From positions 2,604,001-2,668,000 of the forward strand of contig CAUJLY010000003.1 in the NCBI GenBank assembly GCA_963281155.1: a DNA stretch of 64,000 nucleotides. Reading direction: 5' to 3'. Every line of letters begins with the position of its first letter. Position 1 is the stretch's first letter. Position numbers and translations under genes: made by a program. A model generated the notes under the pieces. The model saw only the letters and a list, made by a program, of their open reading frames with translations. It had not been told where the DNA came from and made no database searches. Positions 38,589-50,640 of this stretch are shown in pieces. Origin of the DNA: Rhabditophanes sp. KR3021 (taxonomy: Eukaryota; Nematoda; Chromadorea; Rhabditida; Alloionematidae).

Positions 38589-39428
38589 TTTTGTCTGTAT
38601 TTTTCTGAAATAAACTTTCTTCTTTAATTTGTGTAATTGACTTTCTCAATATTATCCAATTAAACTTCATTAAATGGTCTACATACTATACATTTGATTA
38701 ATGGATCTAATATTATGAACATACTTTGTGTTTAATTCAAGTTTTACTAATATTAAATGACGCGTAATTTAATAAAATACACACTTTCTTGCCGACTATT
38801 GTACTATTTCTGTTGTTATCAGAATGGGAGCCGCTGAGTCTGATGAGCATCATGCGTCTGCTGCCGGCCACAAGAAGAAACGCAAATCTCCTGACGACAA
38901 CAATTCCACTGACGTCGATAGATGGACTCAAACAAATACAAATTTCTCCAGCTGATTTGTATAAAATTGCTACGCCTGAATCCAACACCCTACTTCAGTT
39001 GATGCAATAAGAGTTGATTCAACCGAATCTTAAAAGACCGCCCAAATTAATTCATCTAAAAGAGATGCACCCGAAGAAAACAAAGACAGAAAAAGGCACA
39101 ATTATCGATATCAACCAATAACGTGGTACTCTCATTTTTATTAACCTAATCATTTTTGAACAACAAAGTCTTACAAATCCAAGTATATATCTATATTTAA
39201 GTTTGGAGACGTGAAATTAATGAAAACGTTTGTAATTATTTATATTAAAATTACATCTAAGTTAAATAACAAACATCTTTAAACCCTCTTATTTGTATGC
39301 TGTTTATCAAATTACAGTTTCCTTAAATTGTTAGATGGAACCACGCATTAACTTCATTTATAGATAAGTTAGAAAACATTAGTCAAAATCATTTATTGTT
39401 ACAACTTTATACATTTCATAAGCGAGAA
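38589..39428. other. Intergenic, ALYREF-like to Gly/Tyr peptide gene
   Basis: AATAAA at 38610 fits the ALYREF-like 3' end. It contains one uncertain short frame (38824-38955), listed separately; the rest shows nothing. Confidence 0.4.
38824..38955 (+). other. Candidate short coding piece with basic NLS-like run
   Basis: An ATG directly after a TTATCAG acceptor-like site opens a 43-codon frame with AGHKKKRKSPDDNN, higher in GC than its surroundings. After the TGA the same frame still reads charged coding-like sequence (DAIRVDSTES, then SSKRDAPEENKDRKR up to about 39115), interrupted by stops. It could be an exon whose intron I cannot place, or a decayed gene. Function unknown. Confidence 0.3.
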
Positions 39429-39692
39429 TTATGCAAAGTTATTGGTTAATTTAGCATTTGATGGCCCGTTTCCAACTTTATTTTGTGCTTGATTACTTCC
39501 ATAACCATAATAAGGAGATGCAAAAGCTCCTGAGTAATAACCTGAATAAGCTCCTGGGTAATATCCTGCGTATCCAGCTCCAAGGTAACCCGCATAAGCA
39601 GATCCGGCGTATGCAGCATAGGGGGAATAGTATTGAGCTGATCCTGAGGCAATCAAGAAAGCAATAAGAGCAGCAATTGTTTTAAAGTTCAT
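39429..39692 (-). CDS. Small secreted Gly/Tyr/Ala-rich peptide
   Basis: An 87-residue single-exon frame. MNFKTIAALIAFLIASGSAQ is a clean signal peptide with likely cleavage near the SAQ. The mature part is built of short YAGY, SGYY and GAYSGYY repeats with many tyrosines, then SNQAQNKVGNGPSN. Such Gly/Tyr-rich secreted peptides occur in nematodes as candidate structural or surface proteins. TATTTAAA on the minus strand at about 39739-39746 lies about 50 bases before the ATG and is a likely TATA box. Exact role unknown. Confidence 0.75.
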   Translation of the reverse strand: MNFKTIAALIAFLIASGSAQYYSPYAAYAGSAYAGYLGAGYAGYYPGAYSGYYSGAFASPYYGYGSNQAQNKVGNGPSNAKLTNNFA

Positions 39693-40840
39693 GTTGTAGT
39701 AAGATTTAATCTGATACCAAATGCTTGGAATCCCATTCTTTAAATATGCCTCTTTTGTTTATTTAAAATCAGGAAGTGCGAGATTAATATATAAAAAGTT
39801 TGCAACTATAAAGTTAAAGCAAATAATGTTATTTGGAAAGTGACAAAAAATGAAGAAATGTTCTATATGTATTTGGTTTTATCGTATATTTTAATCTTTT
39901 TATAGATCAATTAATATAATAACTTGCTTAAGTTTTTTATAAAATAATATTTACTTATTGCGAACATTTTTTGATTTGCTCCTAAGCATAATTATTTTAT
40001 AAGTTCTATTTTAAGAAGTTACAAAGAAATATTGTCATTGTAACTTGCTCCATTAAACAAAATTTGTACAAAATAAATTCGATATTCACTGAAAAGCTAG
40101 TGTGTATTTTTTAAATTAGGAACAATTAACTTGTTCCAATCCAAAATTTAGCTATTTCAGATCATTTAGATCTTTAATGCTACAAACCTATTGTTTGGGT
40201 TTTTAATCCAAACAAGTACTATTAAATGTGATACTTAAAGTAGATATGCTTATAATCTAAAGTGGGTTTGCGACATCACCCAAAAACAATGATGACATGA
40301 GTTATATTTAGTAAATTAAAATTGCTTAATATAAATACAAGTTTGAATATTATTCTGGGTTAAATTAGGAAGCTTTAACTGTATTTAATAATGGATCCAT
40401 AACAAACTCTTATTTATATTATTTACAAAATATCACTTAATGCAGCTACTGATTATCCCACTGTGAATAGTATCAGCAAAACCTGTGGATATTTTTTGGA
40501 TTATGCCAGTGACACAAGAATTTGTCTTCGATATACGCATAATGATGCGTGGATTGATATATGTTTTCGAGTAATTTTAGATATTTAATTTTACACTCAT
40601 CTATTAAACTATTTTTAGAATTACGGAAGTGATGGCATTAAAATTCATTATTTAATCTACCTATATACATAAATGTGTCAATCTTTAAGTCAATTTCAAA
40701 AGCTTAACATCAGGAATAAAATTAGAAAAGTCGATTTTAATTTGACGATTATACTATTTATAATTTTTTTATGAAAATAATCTTAAAAATGGTTGAAGTA
40801 AGTTTGTAATTGAGATTTTTTGATTTTAAATTAAATTCTA
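39693..40840. other. Intergenic, AT-rich
   Basis: Beyond the TATA-like site near 39742 I see no coding or repeated structure. The potassium channel gene ends on the minus strand at 40841. Confidence 0.5.
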
Positions 40841-43800
40841 TCAAGCTTGATGATGTACTCTTTTTTTGATTGAATCACTTTTATTTGTAATGGGATCATT
40901 CGAACGAACAGGTGTTCCAATTCCATTGGGAACAACAACTTGCTGTGGAATTTCGATTCTTCCCTTTGGTCCAATACGTCTGAATGTTGGTTGTGGCGGC
41001 TGTGGTTGCCCAGAAGTGGCACCATTTTCATCTTCAACTTCTCCTAGTCTTCGTTGCCCCTCAGCTACTTTCATAAAATTATCTACCTAAAAGGGACGCA
41101 AAATTAATAAATAAACACATTTTCAGCAAAAGCGAAACAAGACCACAAAAGTTACTATGGGATTACTTTAAGCAAATTAGCAAAAAATGATTACCATTTG
41201 TTAAAAGTCACAATTATTTTCATCCTTAAGGTTGTTTTTCTTAAGTGAAAAAGCAACTGAAGCCTATAAACCATGTTAATTTATAGTTGTAACGTTTAAT
41301 CTATACTTAAACATTAATTTTACTCATTTATACTTATGCATAATATGAAATTTGACTCATAACATTAATTTATACATATCTATCTCCCATAGTAACTTTT
41401 AACTAAAATCTATTTTTAACCAACTTACGATAATTGTAATCGGCAATGCTAAAACTAGTACGCCACAACATATAGCTCCAGTTGTTACTATTTTTCCAAG
41501 AGCCTATAACATGTATTAAATGCATCAATATTAGTTTATGAACTTATTTTACGCACAAAACTGTGCGTATACGTAACAATTTTACCGTTGTGGGAAATAA
41601 GTCTCCGTATCCACAAGTTGACATTGTAACAATGCAGAACTAAAATAAAAAATGAATAAAGGGTTGGTTGAGGTAGTGATTGTTACCCAACAAGCCATGG
41701 GAATAGACGTGAACTTAGTCTCCGGCTCTTCCTTTTCAAGGTAATAAATAAGAGTAGCAAAAAATATCACGCCAGTTGCCACAACCATCGCCATCATCGC
41801 TAACTGCCGACAACTGGCATGCAAAGTTCTTCCAAACATTTGCAAACCTGTCGAATATCTCCCCAACTTCAATACACGGATAACTCTACCAAAAGATTGA
41901 TTAAATTTATAAACTTATCTCACCTCAAAACCCTTAATATTCTAACTACTAAAAAGGCTGCTTTCAAATCACGCAATTGTTCTGAATTAATTCCAGCAAA
42001 GTACAAGCCCATATCTACCACAAATGGCAAAATTGATAGTAGGTCAATAATATTTAACAATTGTAGCATAATGTGTAATCTTTGAGGAGCAACTAAAATT
42101 TTCGATATATATTCAAATGAAAACCAAAAGATGCAAATATACTCGAGTTGAGTGAAAATTATATGCTGATCCATTTCATACGTTGTAATAGTCTTTTCTA
42201 GACCAGTTGCATTATCTCTAACAGTAATATTTGCTTCTCTTTTCGTTTGTAAATCAGGAATTGAACTTAACACGAGGCCACTTATGGAGACCAGAACACT
42301 AAAAATATATTTACATAAATTATGATTAATACTCGACATACAAAAAAATACTACACATGGCGAAGATTTGTGCAAATACAGACGAGGTAGGCTCCTCAAT
42401 TATACACCAAATTTTATATCTAAATGGCCCGAATTTTAAATGTTTGAATTCGTTTTCATTCGTTTCAGTTGAATCAGCAAACAGCTCATCGATTTCGGGA
42501 TGTGGATCACTATCCATGTAGCAGCAACAAAGAGCCATGTGATCTTCGGCCTTTATTTGCCAATAATTTAGTTCTTCTAATAACATCCGAGGGCAAAGGT
42601 AGTTCGGTTGATGGATATTTCCCGAGATATAAAATGTGTACACTAAATAAAACAATTAGTTGTTATTAATCTATTTTTAACTACTTATGTAGGGAGATGA
42701 AATATACAACTATTATTTTTGTATAATTAATTTTATTTTATTCTGTTATGTAATTCATATTTATTCTATTCTATAAGTATGCTATCTTAGGAAAACACTT
42801 TATTATCATTCTAAAAACACCTAATTACGTTTATTTATGATAGATGAAAAATTTAGCCCTGAGAAATGTAAAGCTTCAAAGACTTACCAATATGGAACAA
42901 AACAGAATCTCTTTCAAAGTATGCTTCCTGGACATCCTCAAAGAAAGCATCACTGTAACGGTATCTATTTTCGGGAGAAGCTTTAATTAGATTATAAAGT
43001 CTTCCTACACCTCTTTCCAGAATAGTGTCAATACGGAGCATATATCTAGCACCTCCAACATTAAATTTTAAAAATACGTTATCATTATGTAGTGCTTTAT
43101 TTTGGTCAAAGCCATTAGCTACCACTGCCATGTCTTTCCTGTCGTTGTCATCTGGAATGTCCTTAGTTATTTCAGCTGCAGTACTTTTCAAGTAATCTTC
43201 TGCCATCGGAAGATAATTTGCTTTTAAGTTTCTAAAAGAGTGCACATTTCGGGCACTTTCGTACCTTGAACTGCAGTCATCTTTGTTGTCTTGTTCATTT
43301 GAGTCTAGTAGATTTACGTCTTCTCTAATTTCAAGAGGTGAAAACATCATAGTCATTGCCGGAACCAACTCTTCGTTATTAGCAATAGCGAAAGTCTTCC
43401 TAAAAAGGTAACATTGTTTTGAATTAACAAATTGAAATTAGTTTTACATTTTTTGTTTTTGGATGTATGTGTCAAGTCTCATTGTTCGTTCACCACCGGA
43501 ATTAAGATAGGTGTGACGATTGATACGATGAATGCCGTGTGACGTTGCTGCCATTATCGAACCCTGTAGTATTGCCGAATTCATAGTTAAAATTAATAGT
43601 TAACGAGATAGTGAACATATATCTTAGCTAATTATACAACAAATATATTCTCTCCGCAACAAATAATGATCCAATAATTATAGTTAGTCAATACAACTCT
43701 AATAACCAAAAAAGGAAGCTACCTTTCCTTTTAATAATGTATGTATGCTTGTGACAAATGTTATCTTACTCAAAATTAAAGCCTTAATAATAGCAACAAA

Positions 43801-45717
43801 TCTCACATATATCTTAGATACATGCATGGAAACGCCACGTTTTCTTGACAAATATAAATATTGCGCTTATCTTTATTTTATATTACAATATTATATTATG
43901 TTGAGAAAAGTGTGTGTATTTCCTTGAAAGTGTATGTACTAAGAATATGTCTGACAAATTTCAATAACCATTCAAATTAAAAATAATATACAGGTGATTA
44001 AAAGTTAGTTGAGAATAATTGTGAATTTTCAATACTGCCAAGTAGAATATACTTTCCTTAAATTAGGATTGTGTCTATACACACCTCTTTAGCAGAATTA
44101 TTCTCTTATTCTATGTAAGCATTGTATTATTTTTAGATGTAATTTCATGCCTATAACTAACTTAATATCAGAAGCCTCAAGATTCAATGTCATATCTGTC
44201 ACATTGTAAAGGTTGTTATCCTTTTTAAGCATAAGATAAACATTTATCTAGGTCTATTATATTTTTATTAAACAAAAAACGTCCGAGACAAAATGTAGAC
44301 ATATTTATATAGAAAAAAGATTAGTGAATTTGATTCATCAGGCCTTACAACTGCAATTGTTGTAATATATGTCATCAAAACGAATGCGCCTTTCCTTAAG
44401 AACAAAAACACCCGAAAAAGCGGAACCGTTGCATAGTCATACAAGTAATAAGAAAAAGTTGGTACGATATCATCGAGAACATGTCTATTATCTCACCTTT
44501 ATAAGAATTTATCATTTTCAAAAAAGGAGATGTATCAAATCACACTAAATATCTGTTAAATTTGATATTTCGAGAAATGTATTTTGAATACATGCGCGAA
44601 TGTTTGCATTATCAAAACACAATAGTCTATTAGGGTTAAATGACAAACAGAACTCACAACAATTAAATTCCTGCGAATAAATCTTAACTTAATTTGGTTC
44701 CTGATAGTAAATAAAAATTGTATTTATTGGCAACTAGGGGCACATTAAAGGGAATATAAAAATCGGTGACACATAAGCATAGCGAAAATTGTAGTGTACG
44801 TTTTATATCCAATATTGTTTATGATCTAAGGTAGAATCACAAGGATTGTTTTTAACGAGATATGGAAAAAAGTCTGAATAATAATACATATTTGCTCGAA
44901 TATTTCTATTTTTATCAATTAAGAAAGTGGAAAAAAATAAAGCCTTTTAAGGAATAAGAAAGCTAAAGTTAATGCGCTTAATATTTTACAAAATGAATTA
45001 TACAATAAAATATACCATTAACTGGCATCAGGTATATCTAATCTTATTACCTCATGCCAGTCTGGCAAAATACATTAAATTGCACGCTTAATGCACTTCA
45101 TGAGCATAATTTTGGTCTCTTAAGAAAACTAATTCAAAACTTCTAATTAATATAAGTAATGTCAACGTTTATTAGATTTAAACTACTGTACGGCAACATT
45201 TTAACTTTGAAAGTGGCATTTCAAATTTATAAAAGTACGATTATAAACATGTATGTGATTATATATGATTACGCAAGATTATATTCAATTATAAATTCAA
45301 TAAAAATATACCTCTAAACCAATGCCTAAGTGTACTTTAAAGTGTGTGGTATATGTGGCAGAAATTGAAACCTCCATTTAATATGTACAATTTGTGATAA
45401 TAATAAATTTGAATCAAATAAAACTTACGACGTCTTAATCAAATTTGTGGCTGATTCTAACATTTTTCCTCCTAAGGCTGAGTCTTTAGGATGATTTGTG
45501 CGGCTGCGTGGTATTAACATATCAGTAGAATAAGTCTTGTCCAGTGAATCGTATTCACCTTTGCCTAAGGATAATGAGTGGTCTAGAGAATTAATAAGAA
45601 GGTGAATTTATGCAAAAACAAACATTTGTCCTGCCGGTAAAAATCAAGTATGACGTCGTCTGAGCTTCGTCGAAGTCTTGCAGTAGAACGGTAATGAAAA
45701 GTGCCTGATATGAGCAT
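40841..45717 (-). CDS. Voltage-gated potassium channel alpha subunit (Kv2/EXP-2-like), two 5' exon sets
   Basis: Common exons: 42888-43399, 42357-42642, 41924-42298, 41687-41885, 41586-41639, 41429-41503, 40841-41086. First exon 43448-43554 gives 617 residues. Exons 45624-45717 plus 45429-45582 also end in phase 2 and join 43399, giving 664 residues. Isoform A has a T1 domain at about 142-260, with HX5C (HQPNYLC) and a later CC pair, the zinc site of non-Shaker Kv channels. S4 is RILRVLRVIRVLKLGR, six basic residues every third position. The pore filter is TMSTCGYGDL; S6 is GAICCGVLVLALPIT. The tetramer conducts K+ across the plasma membrane. Odd points: Cys in the filter where most Kv have Val, and LPIT in S6 in place of PxP. 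The 82-residue tail is Pro/Gln-rich. Family call is firm; EXP-2 versus Kv2 is less certain. Confidence 0.88.
44369..44444 (+). other. Candidate upstream exon of the WASP-like gene
   Basis: An ATG opens MSSKRMRLSLRTKTPEKAE and continues to HSHT, where GTAATA forms a phase-1 donor. The acceptor ending at 47268 before the WASP-like exon needs exactly phase 1, so the two could join over a 2.8 kb intron. This interval also lies antisense inside the large Kv intron. Weak but phase-consistent. Confidence 0.25.
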
Positions 45718-47268
45718 GATGTGTTTTCGTTGGCACTTTTTATATTATCTATAAATAATCATAAACTTAAATATTAAAACAACTTTCTTAAAAGTCCTAA
45801 TATTCATAAGCATTTTTCAGAAATAACCAATTATTGATGGACAAAATGAGCACATCAAAAATTATGGTGACGGATCCACTACTTGGTACCCTCCATCGTT
45901 CATATATTCGTCTTTTTTGACAACGTTTTTTAGTGGATCCAATTCTTTTAAATTTAATATCAAACACGCAATGTGACGATAATGAATTTTACCACATCCA
46001 ATGTTTTCAATTCATTCTTTTTTGTATTATTAATAAACGGCTTGAATATATATATAACTGTTAACCAGAAGTTTGAGAATAAAGTATATATTGAGTTTAT
46101 TAATGAATAAATATATATTCTTGCAAGTTTGACATTCTTTACTTCCGTGTAAACACAATTCAAATTAGTAAATGAAATTAAGAATACCATGGAAACATAA
46201 ATCAGCAATATTTTCATTATAACAGTTAACATTTTTGATCATTAGGGCTATTACGAATTATTATGATTGTTTGTTCCATTATATTGCAATAATTAAATTA
46301 AAAGTGCATAATTAAACACTGACAACACAAATTAAAACAAAAATAATACAAATTAAAGCAAAATTCAGGATCTTACAATGAGCACTTATATGTTCAGCTA
46401 TGATAATTTGAGCCAGTTATTTGTCTACTGAATTATTCTTTAATGCCCAATAAAGTGAATTAATATTGTATATATCTAAAAGAAGGAGATTTTCCTCTAT
46501 TTATTGTAATTTTATTTGTATCTTATTTGCATCTTTTTTTGTTATATTTATATCTTATCTGTATCAAACACCAAACATTGACATTATTTCTAAACACATT
46601 CGCACATATTTATTATTTCATTTTTTAAACAGCTTGTTATCACCTTTTTTGCTTCCAAATGTATCTATGTATTTAATATATTTAGTTGTTTTAGGATTAT
46701 TTATATAGGATTAATATCACTCCTCTTCTTTACTCATTTTGGTTGCTTCTTAATAATCTCCTTTTACCAAACCTAATATACACTCTATTTCATTATTAAG
46801 CATCACCTTTTAGGTACAAGATTTTGGTTATTTATCTAGTAAAGGGCAAAGTAAGAAACTATATCAGTTTAACCCTTATTGTATCAAAGATAGTTATATA
46901 CTTACTCTTGATAGCCATACCAAAGTGATAACTATTTGAAACTCATTCATCACATATTTACTTTCCTTCATCTTATAGACTTTCTCATGTACAAACCTTC
47001 TCACTTTTTATTGTTTTTATAGAATGTTAACACTTCTTTTTTGATCGTATCATTAAATTCTGTACACTTTTTGTTTTACAGAAAGTGAAAAGATACCAAC
47101 AAAAAAGTTTAACATGGACTTGATTTTAAAAATATTACTACCGCTGATTAGCTACCACTGAAAAGATTCTTTTTATTTATTTACATAGGCTAATACCCCT
47201 TGGACTTACCTAAACATGTTTATTTTATATTCAAGCAAAAAGTCCTTTCTTTTAAATATTATTTTCAG
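45718..47268. other. Intergenic between divergent Kv and WASP-like genes
   Basis: No firm gene. A minus-strand frame at 45960-46232 begins with a signal-peptide-like MKILLIYVSMVFLISF and could be a secreted peptide exon, but it is AT-driven and has no recognisable mature part. Other frames are T-rich noise. Confidence 0.35.
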
Positions 47269-47288
47269 AACACATTTTACTATCATTT

Positions 47289-49815
47289 ATGTTGCCTACT
47301 AGACGTTGGAAATATTTTTCCAGAAAAACCAAGACTCTATTCATGCACCACAACACGGACTGCCTCACCAGAGAGCAAATCATTAATCACCATGTACAAT
47401 CACCTGAATCTTCATTTTTTTATGACATACATTTAAAAGACTCACCAAACATATCAAAAAGATCAAATATATCAAGTGAAACAAATAAGCTGTATATAAA
47501 TATTAATGAGAATATCCGGCCCTTGCGAAAGAAATACTTCGGCGACGAACTTTACCTAGATGTGGGCGGTAAAATTACTAAAAATACAGGTGAGTAAGGT
47601 GGGAAAAGTTGGGGAAGTATCATTCCTCCATTAAAAAACCACCATCCCTATATTTAGACCATCCCGCCGTTCTGTGTTCATCTTCGTTTTATGCTAGACA
47701 TTCGTTCATACAATATAAGTATTGCATTCATTATCTTAGCACATTATCTATAAAAACATTAACGAATAGATTAAACTTTCTCTCGCTTCACATTCTATTT
47801 ACGTACGCATATACTTGTTTTTATGGACAATTTGTTATTTAAACATCTTCTATATGTTTTTAAGACAATATGCATGATCAGCCAATTATATCATCAGATA
47901 ATCGCTCCTAATTCCGTCTAATTATACCTTTCCTTGACTATTAACTTTCTCAAAAAAGAGTAAGGTACTTTTTGCAACCCAATAAAACTGCAATGCCAAC
48001 TTTTTTGGGTAGTCTTGTAAAGGTCTTTTGTTTTAGTTTAAAAGTTCTTTTACAGTGTTATGTCAAAAGACACACATTCGTAATATTAGAATTGGAATGA
48101 CAATCTTTAATAAGTATATACCTTAATGATACGCTGATTCTCATAATTCATGACCAGTCCAATCGAAAACATCCCTTTATTTGGTCATTGTCAGTGTTAT
48201 TTACTATTACTATATGTCTTATTATTTATTCTGTTATCTACATGAGATGGTCCTAATTTTACGTTTGCTTTGAATATACGAATTTTGCATATTGTATAAA
48301 GCTGTCATACACAAAATTGACTTGTAACTAAATGTTAATATTTTCTACTTTCAGAGACTCCACCGCCAACCAACATGATAATTACCCTTGAAAGGCCTAA
48401 GATCTTCGGCTCTATACTAATCAACGAGGATGAAAACAAGCAAATACTTAACACCATTGGCAAGGATTCATCATGCTTGGCCATTGGAGTAGCGGAGATA
48501 CTACAACCAGACTTTCATCTTAAAGAATGGTCCCCAATTCAATCTGGTATAATATGTTTTGTCAAAGATATAAAAAAGAAGACTATGTTTTTAAATGTTT
48601 ACAGAATATTGGAGGAGTCTGAAAAAGCTCACTTGACTTTACAGATGGAAATTACGAAACGGTTATCGTTGCGTAAAAAGACAGACCACTTTATTACGTT
48701 TACAGACAGTTTGGATGAAAAGGATTTCGTGGGGTTAAATTTTAGTAATGTGGAAGAAGCTGGGGAATTTTTCGCTAGATGTTTTGAGATCCAAAGGAAA
48801 AGATCTGATAAATTTAGTTTCATGACGCCGAGGAAAATATCAGTTACTAGTATAAATTCGCACTCCTCGGAAGGCTTTTACTCTCATTCATCATCGTCCT
48901 CAACATTGTCTACTCCTTTGGCAGATAAGAATTCAAGGTATAAAAAATTATGGAATTTCAACCCTGTCAAATTGTTCAGGAGAAGGATGGGATTCAAGTG
49001 TGATTCCAAACTCCTGCCAGACAATTCTAATTCAATGCAAGAAGAAGTCGAGGAATTTAAAGACAAACTTATCCAAGCTGCCAGGTCGATTACCACTCCC
49101 AAAGAATCATACTCATTGACACATGCTAATCAAGTCGAGGCAAATGGTGTAAGCCCACCAGCATTTAAAAAATCCAAAGCCTACCGTTCTTCAATGCGAG
49201 GTCTCAAAAAACAAGGGAGTTCCTTAAAATCAATTTCCAATGCTCGAAACAGTATAAAGATTAATAAGAAAACCTACCACACCAGATCTACCCCAAGCTT
49301 AGTTAAAACTTTGAAAATTCAAAGGGTATGTTTTGTGTATTTTAAAGCTAATTAATTATCTTTAGAAAAACTCGAATACGAGTGATAAAGAGATGAGTGT
49401 GAATGTACAAGCACAAAGCTTTTGTAGTTCTTCTATTAATTTGCAATCAGAACCGGTCATTAAAACTACAAATGTTGTACCTACCGCTCCTCCGATTCCC
49501 CACAAAACAAATAGAAAAAGTGATACTACTGAAGCTAATCAAATAAAGGACATTAAAATAAAGGAAATAATCAAAAAGAAACCAGAAACATTAGGATTAC
49601 CGGAAGCATTAATGGACCAAATTAAAGCTATTGACATTGGCAAGCTTAATAAAGTTTCTGATACACAAAAAGCAAACAGGAAGGCTCATCCCCGGGAAGT
49701 TTTAAGTGTAATGGATATGCTAAGATTCAAAATTCCACGCCTTCGTAATGGCATTGATCCTGAATCTGATTCGGATGATTTTTCATCAGCTGACAGTGCC
49801 TGGAGTTCATCTTAA
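47289..49815 (+). CDS. WASP-family-like actin nucleation-promoting protein
   Basis: WASP proteins activate Arp2/3 to nucleate branched actin. Exons 47289-47589, 48355-49325, 49366-49815 (phases 1 and 0); 573 residues from this ATG. A WH1/EVH1 domain at about 120-248 shows the order CLAIGVAEIL, GIICFVKDIKKKTMFLNVY, DHFITFTDS and VGLNFSNVEEAGEFFARCF, as in WASP. A basic patch, FNPVKLFRRRMG, follows at about 305. Near the C-terminus: a short proline motif TAPPIPHKT; a WH2-like LPEALMDQIKAIDIGKLNKV (about 502-522); an amphipathic connector VLSVMDMLRFKIPRL; and an acidic tail DPESDSDDF with a single tryptophan four residues from the end. I see no CRIB/GTPase-binding motif and no long polyproline run, so Cdc42 control may be missing. 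Another upstream exon is possible. Confidence 0.75.
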
Positions 49816-50640
49816 TTACTAATATTATCAAAACGAAATATTGCAGATTTTGTGTTTTAATAAGACATTAATTGAGTGATAATTTATAATCAAATTATCA
49901 ATTTAATATTATATGTCATTTACTTATTATTATATTTATGTATGTGCGTATTAAATGATCTCATCCAACTTAACTCAACTCACAAAGAGATCATTTTCCG
50001 GAGGTCGTCATAATACCTAGATCATGTTTCCATTTGACTATTTTCATGAGCTTTCATCAACATAACCAAATGTATTTTTTATTAACAAATTTAGTTTCCT
50101 CATATATAATTCTTAAATTAGTAAATTAGTCATGTAATATTTTTTTGCAAATGATTGTAATGTCTCCTACGGAAAGGAGATATCAAATATCTTTTTGATG
50201 TTCTATGTACCATGATAGTTTCTCTTTCGAAATAAACGAGTGAAGTTTTGAAAAAAATATTGGTGCCGAGGACAGAAGGTTCAAGGTCAAAAATCTTGAC
50301 TTTTTCCAGACTAGCTCTGGCAATGTGCCTTAAATTGAATTTTTGAAAAAGTGTTTACGTCAGTTTGTAGAGCTGGAAAACTGAGTTTAATGACATAGAC
50401 TACAGCATAAAAGCGCATTATTGGAACACAATAGAGCTGAAATTACACAAAGTCACAGCGATACTTTGTCTATTGAATGCCATAGCTTTTTTGCAAAACA
50501 GGTTACATATCATGGTTTGGGTCTAACTAGGTATAGTAAAGAATTTTCGCATAATTCTAATTTTCTATGCTTCCTCAATTAAAAGTATAATGGAAAGTAT
50601 TCAATACACAATTCTGTTGATTACAATAAACACTTAAGAA
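49816..50640. other. Intergenic downstream of WASP-like gene
   Basis: No gene seen. A short inverted repeat TGATCTC/GAGATCA lies near 49957-49996. The sequence becomes less AT-rich after 50240 but without an open frame. Confidence 0.4.

Noticed and set aside
38789..39010. 73-codon frame overlapping the NLS-like short frame
   Set aside because: Begins at a non-ATG codon and has no recognisable content; the competing ATG frame with KKKRK is more protein-like.
46466..46708. 80-codon frame rich in Phe/Leu
   Set aside because: Composition follows the local T-rich sequence; no domain or splice support.
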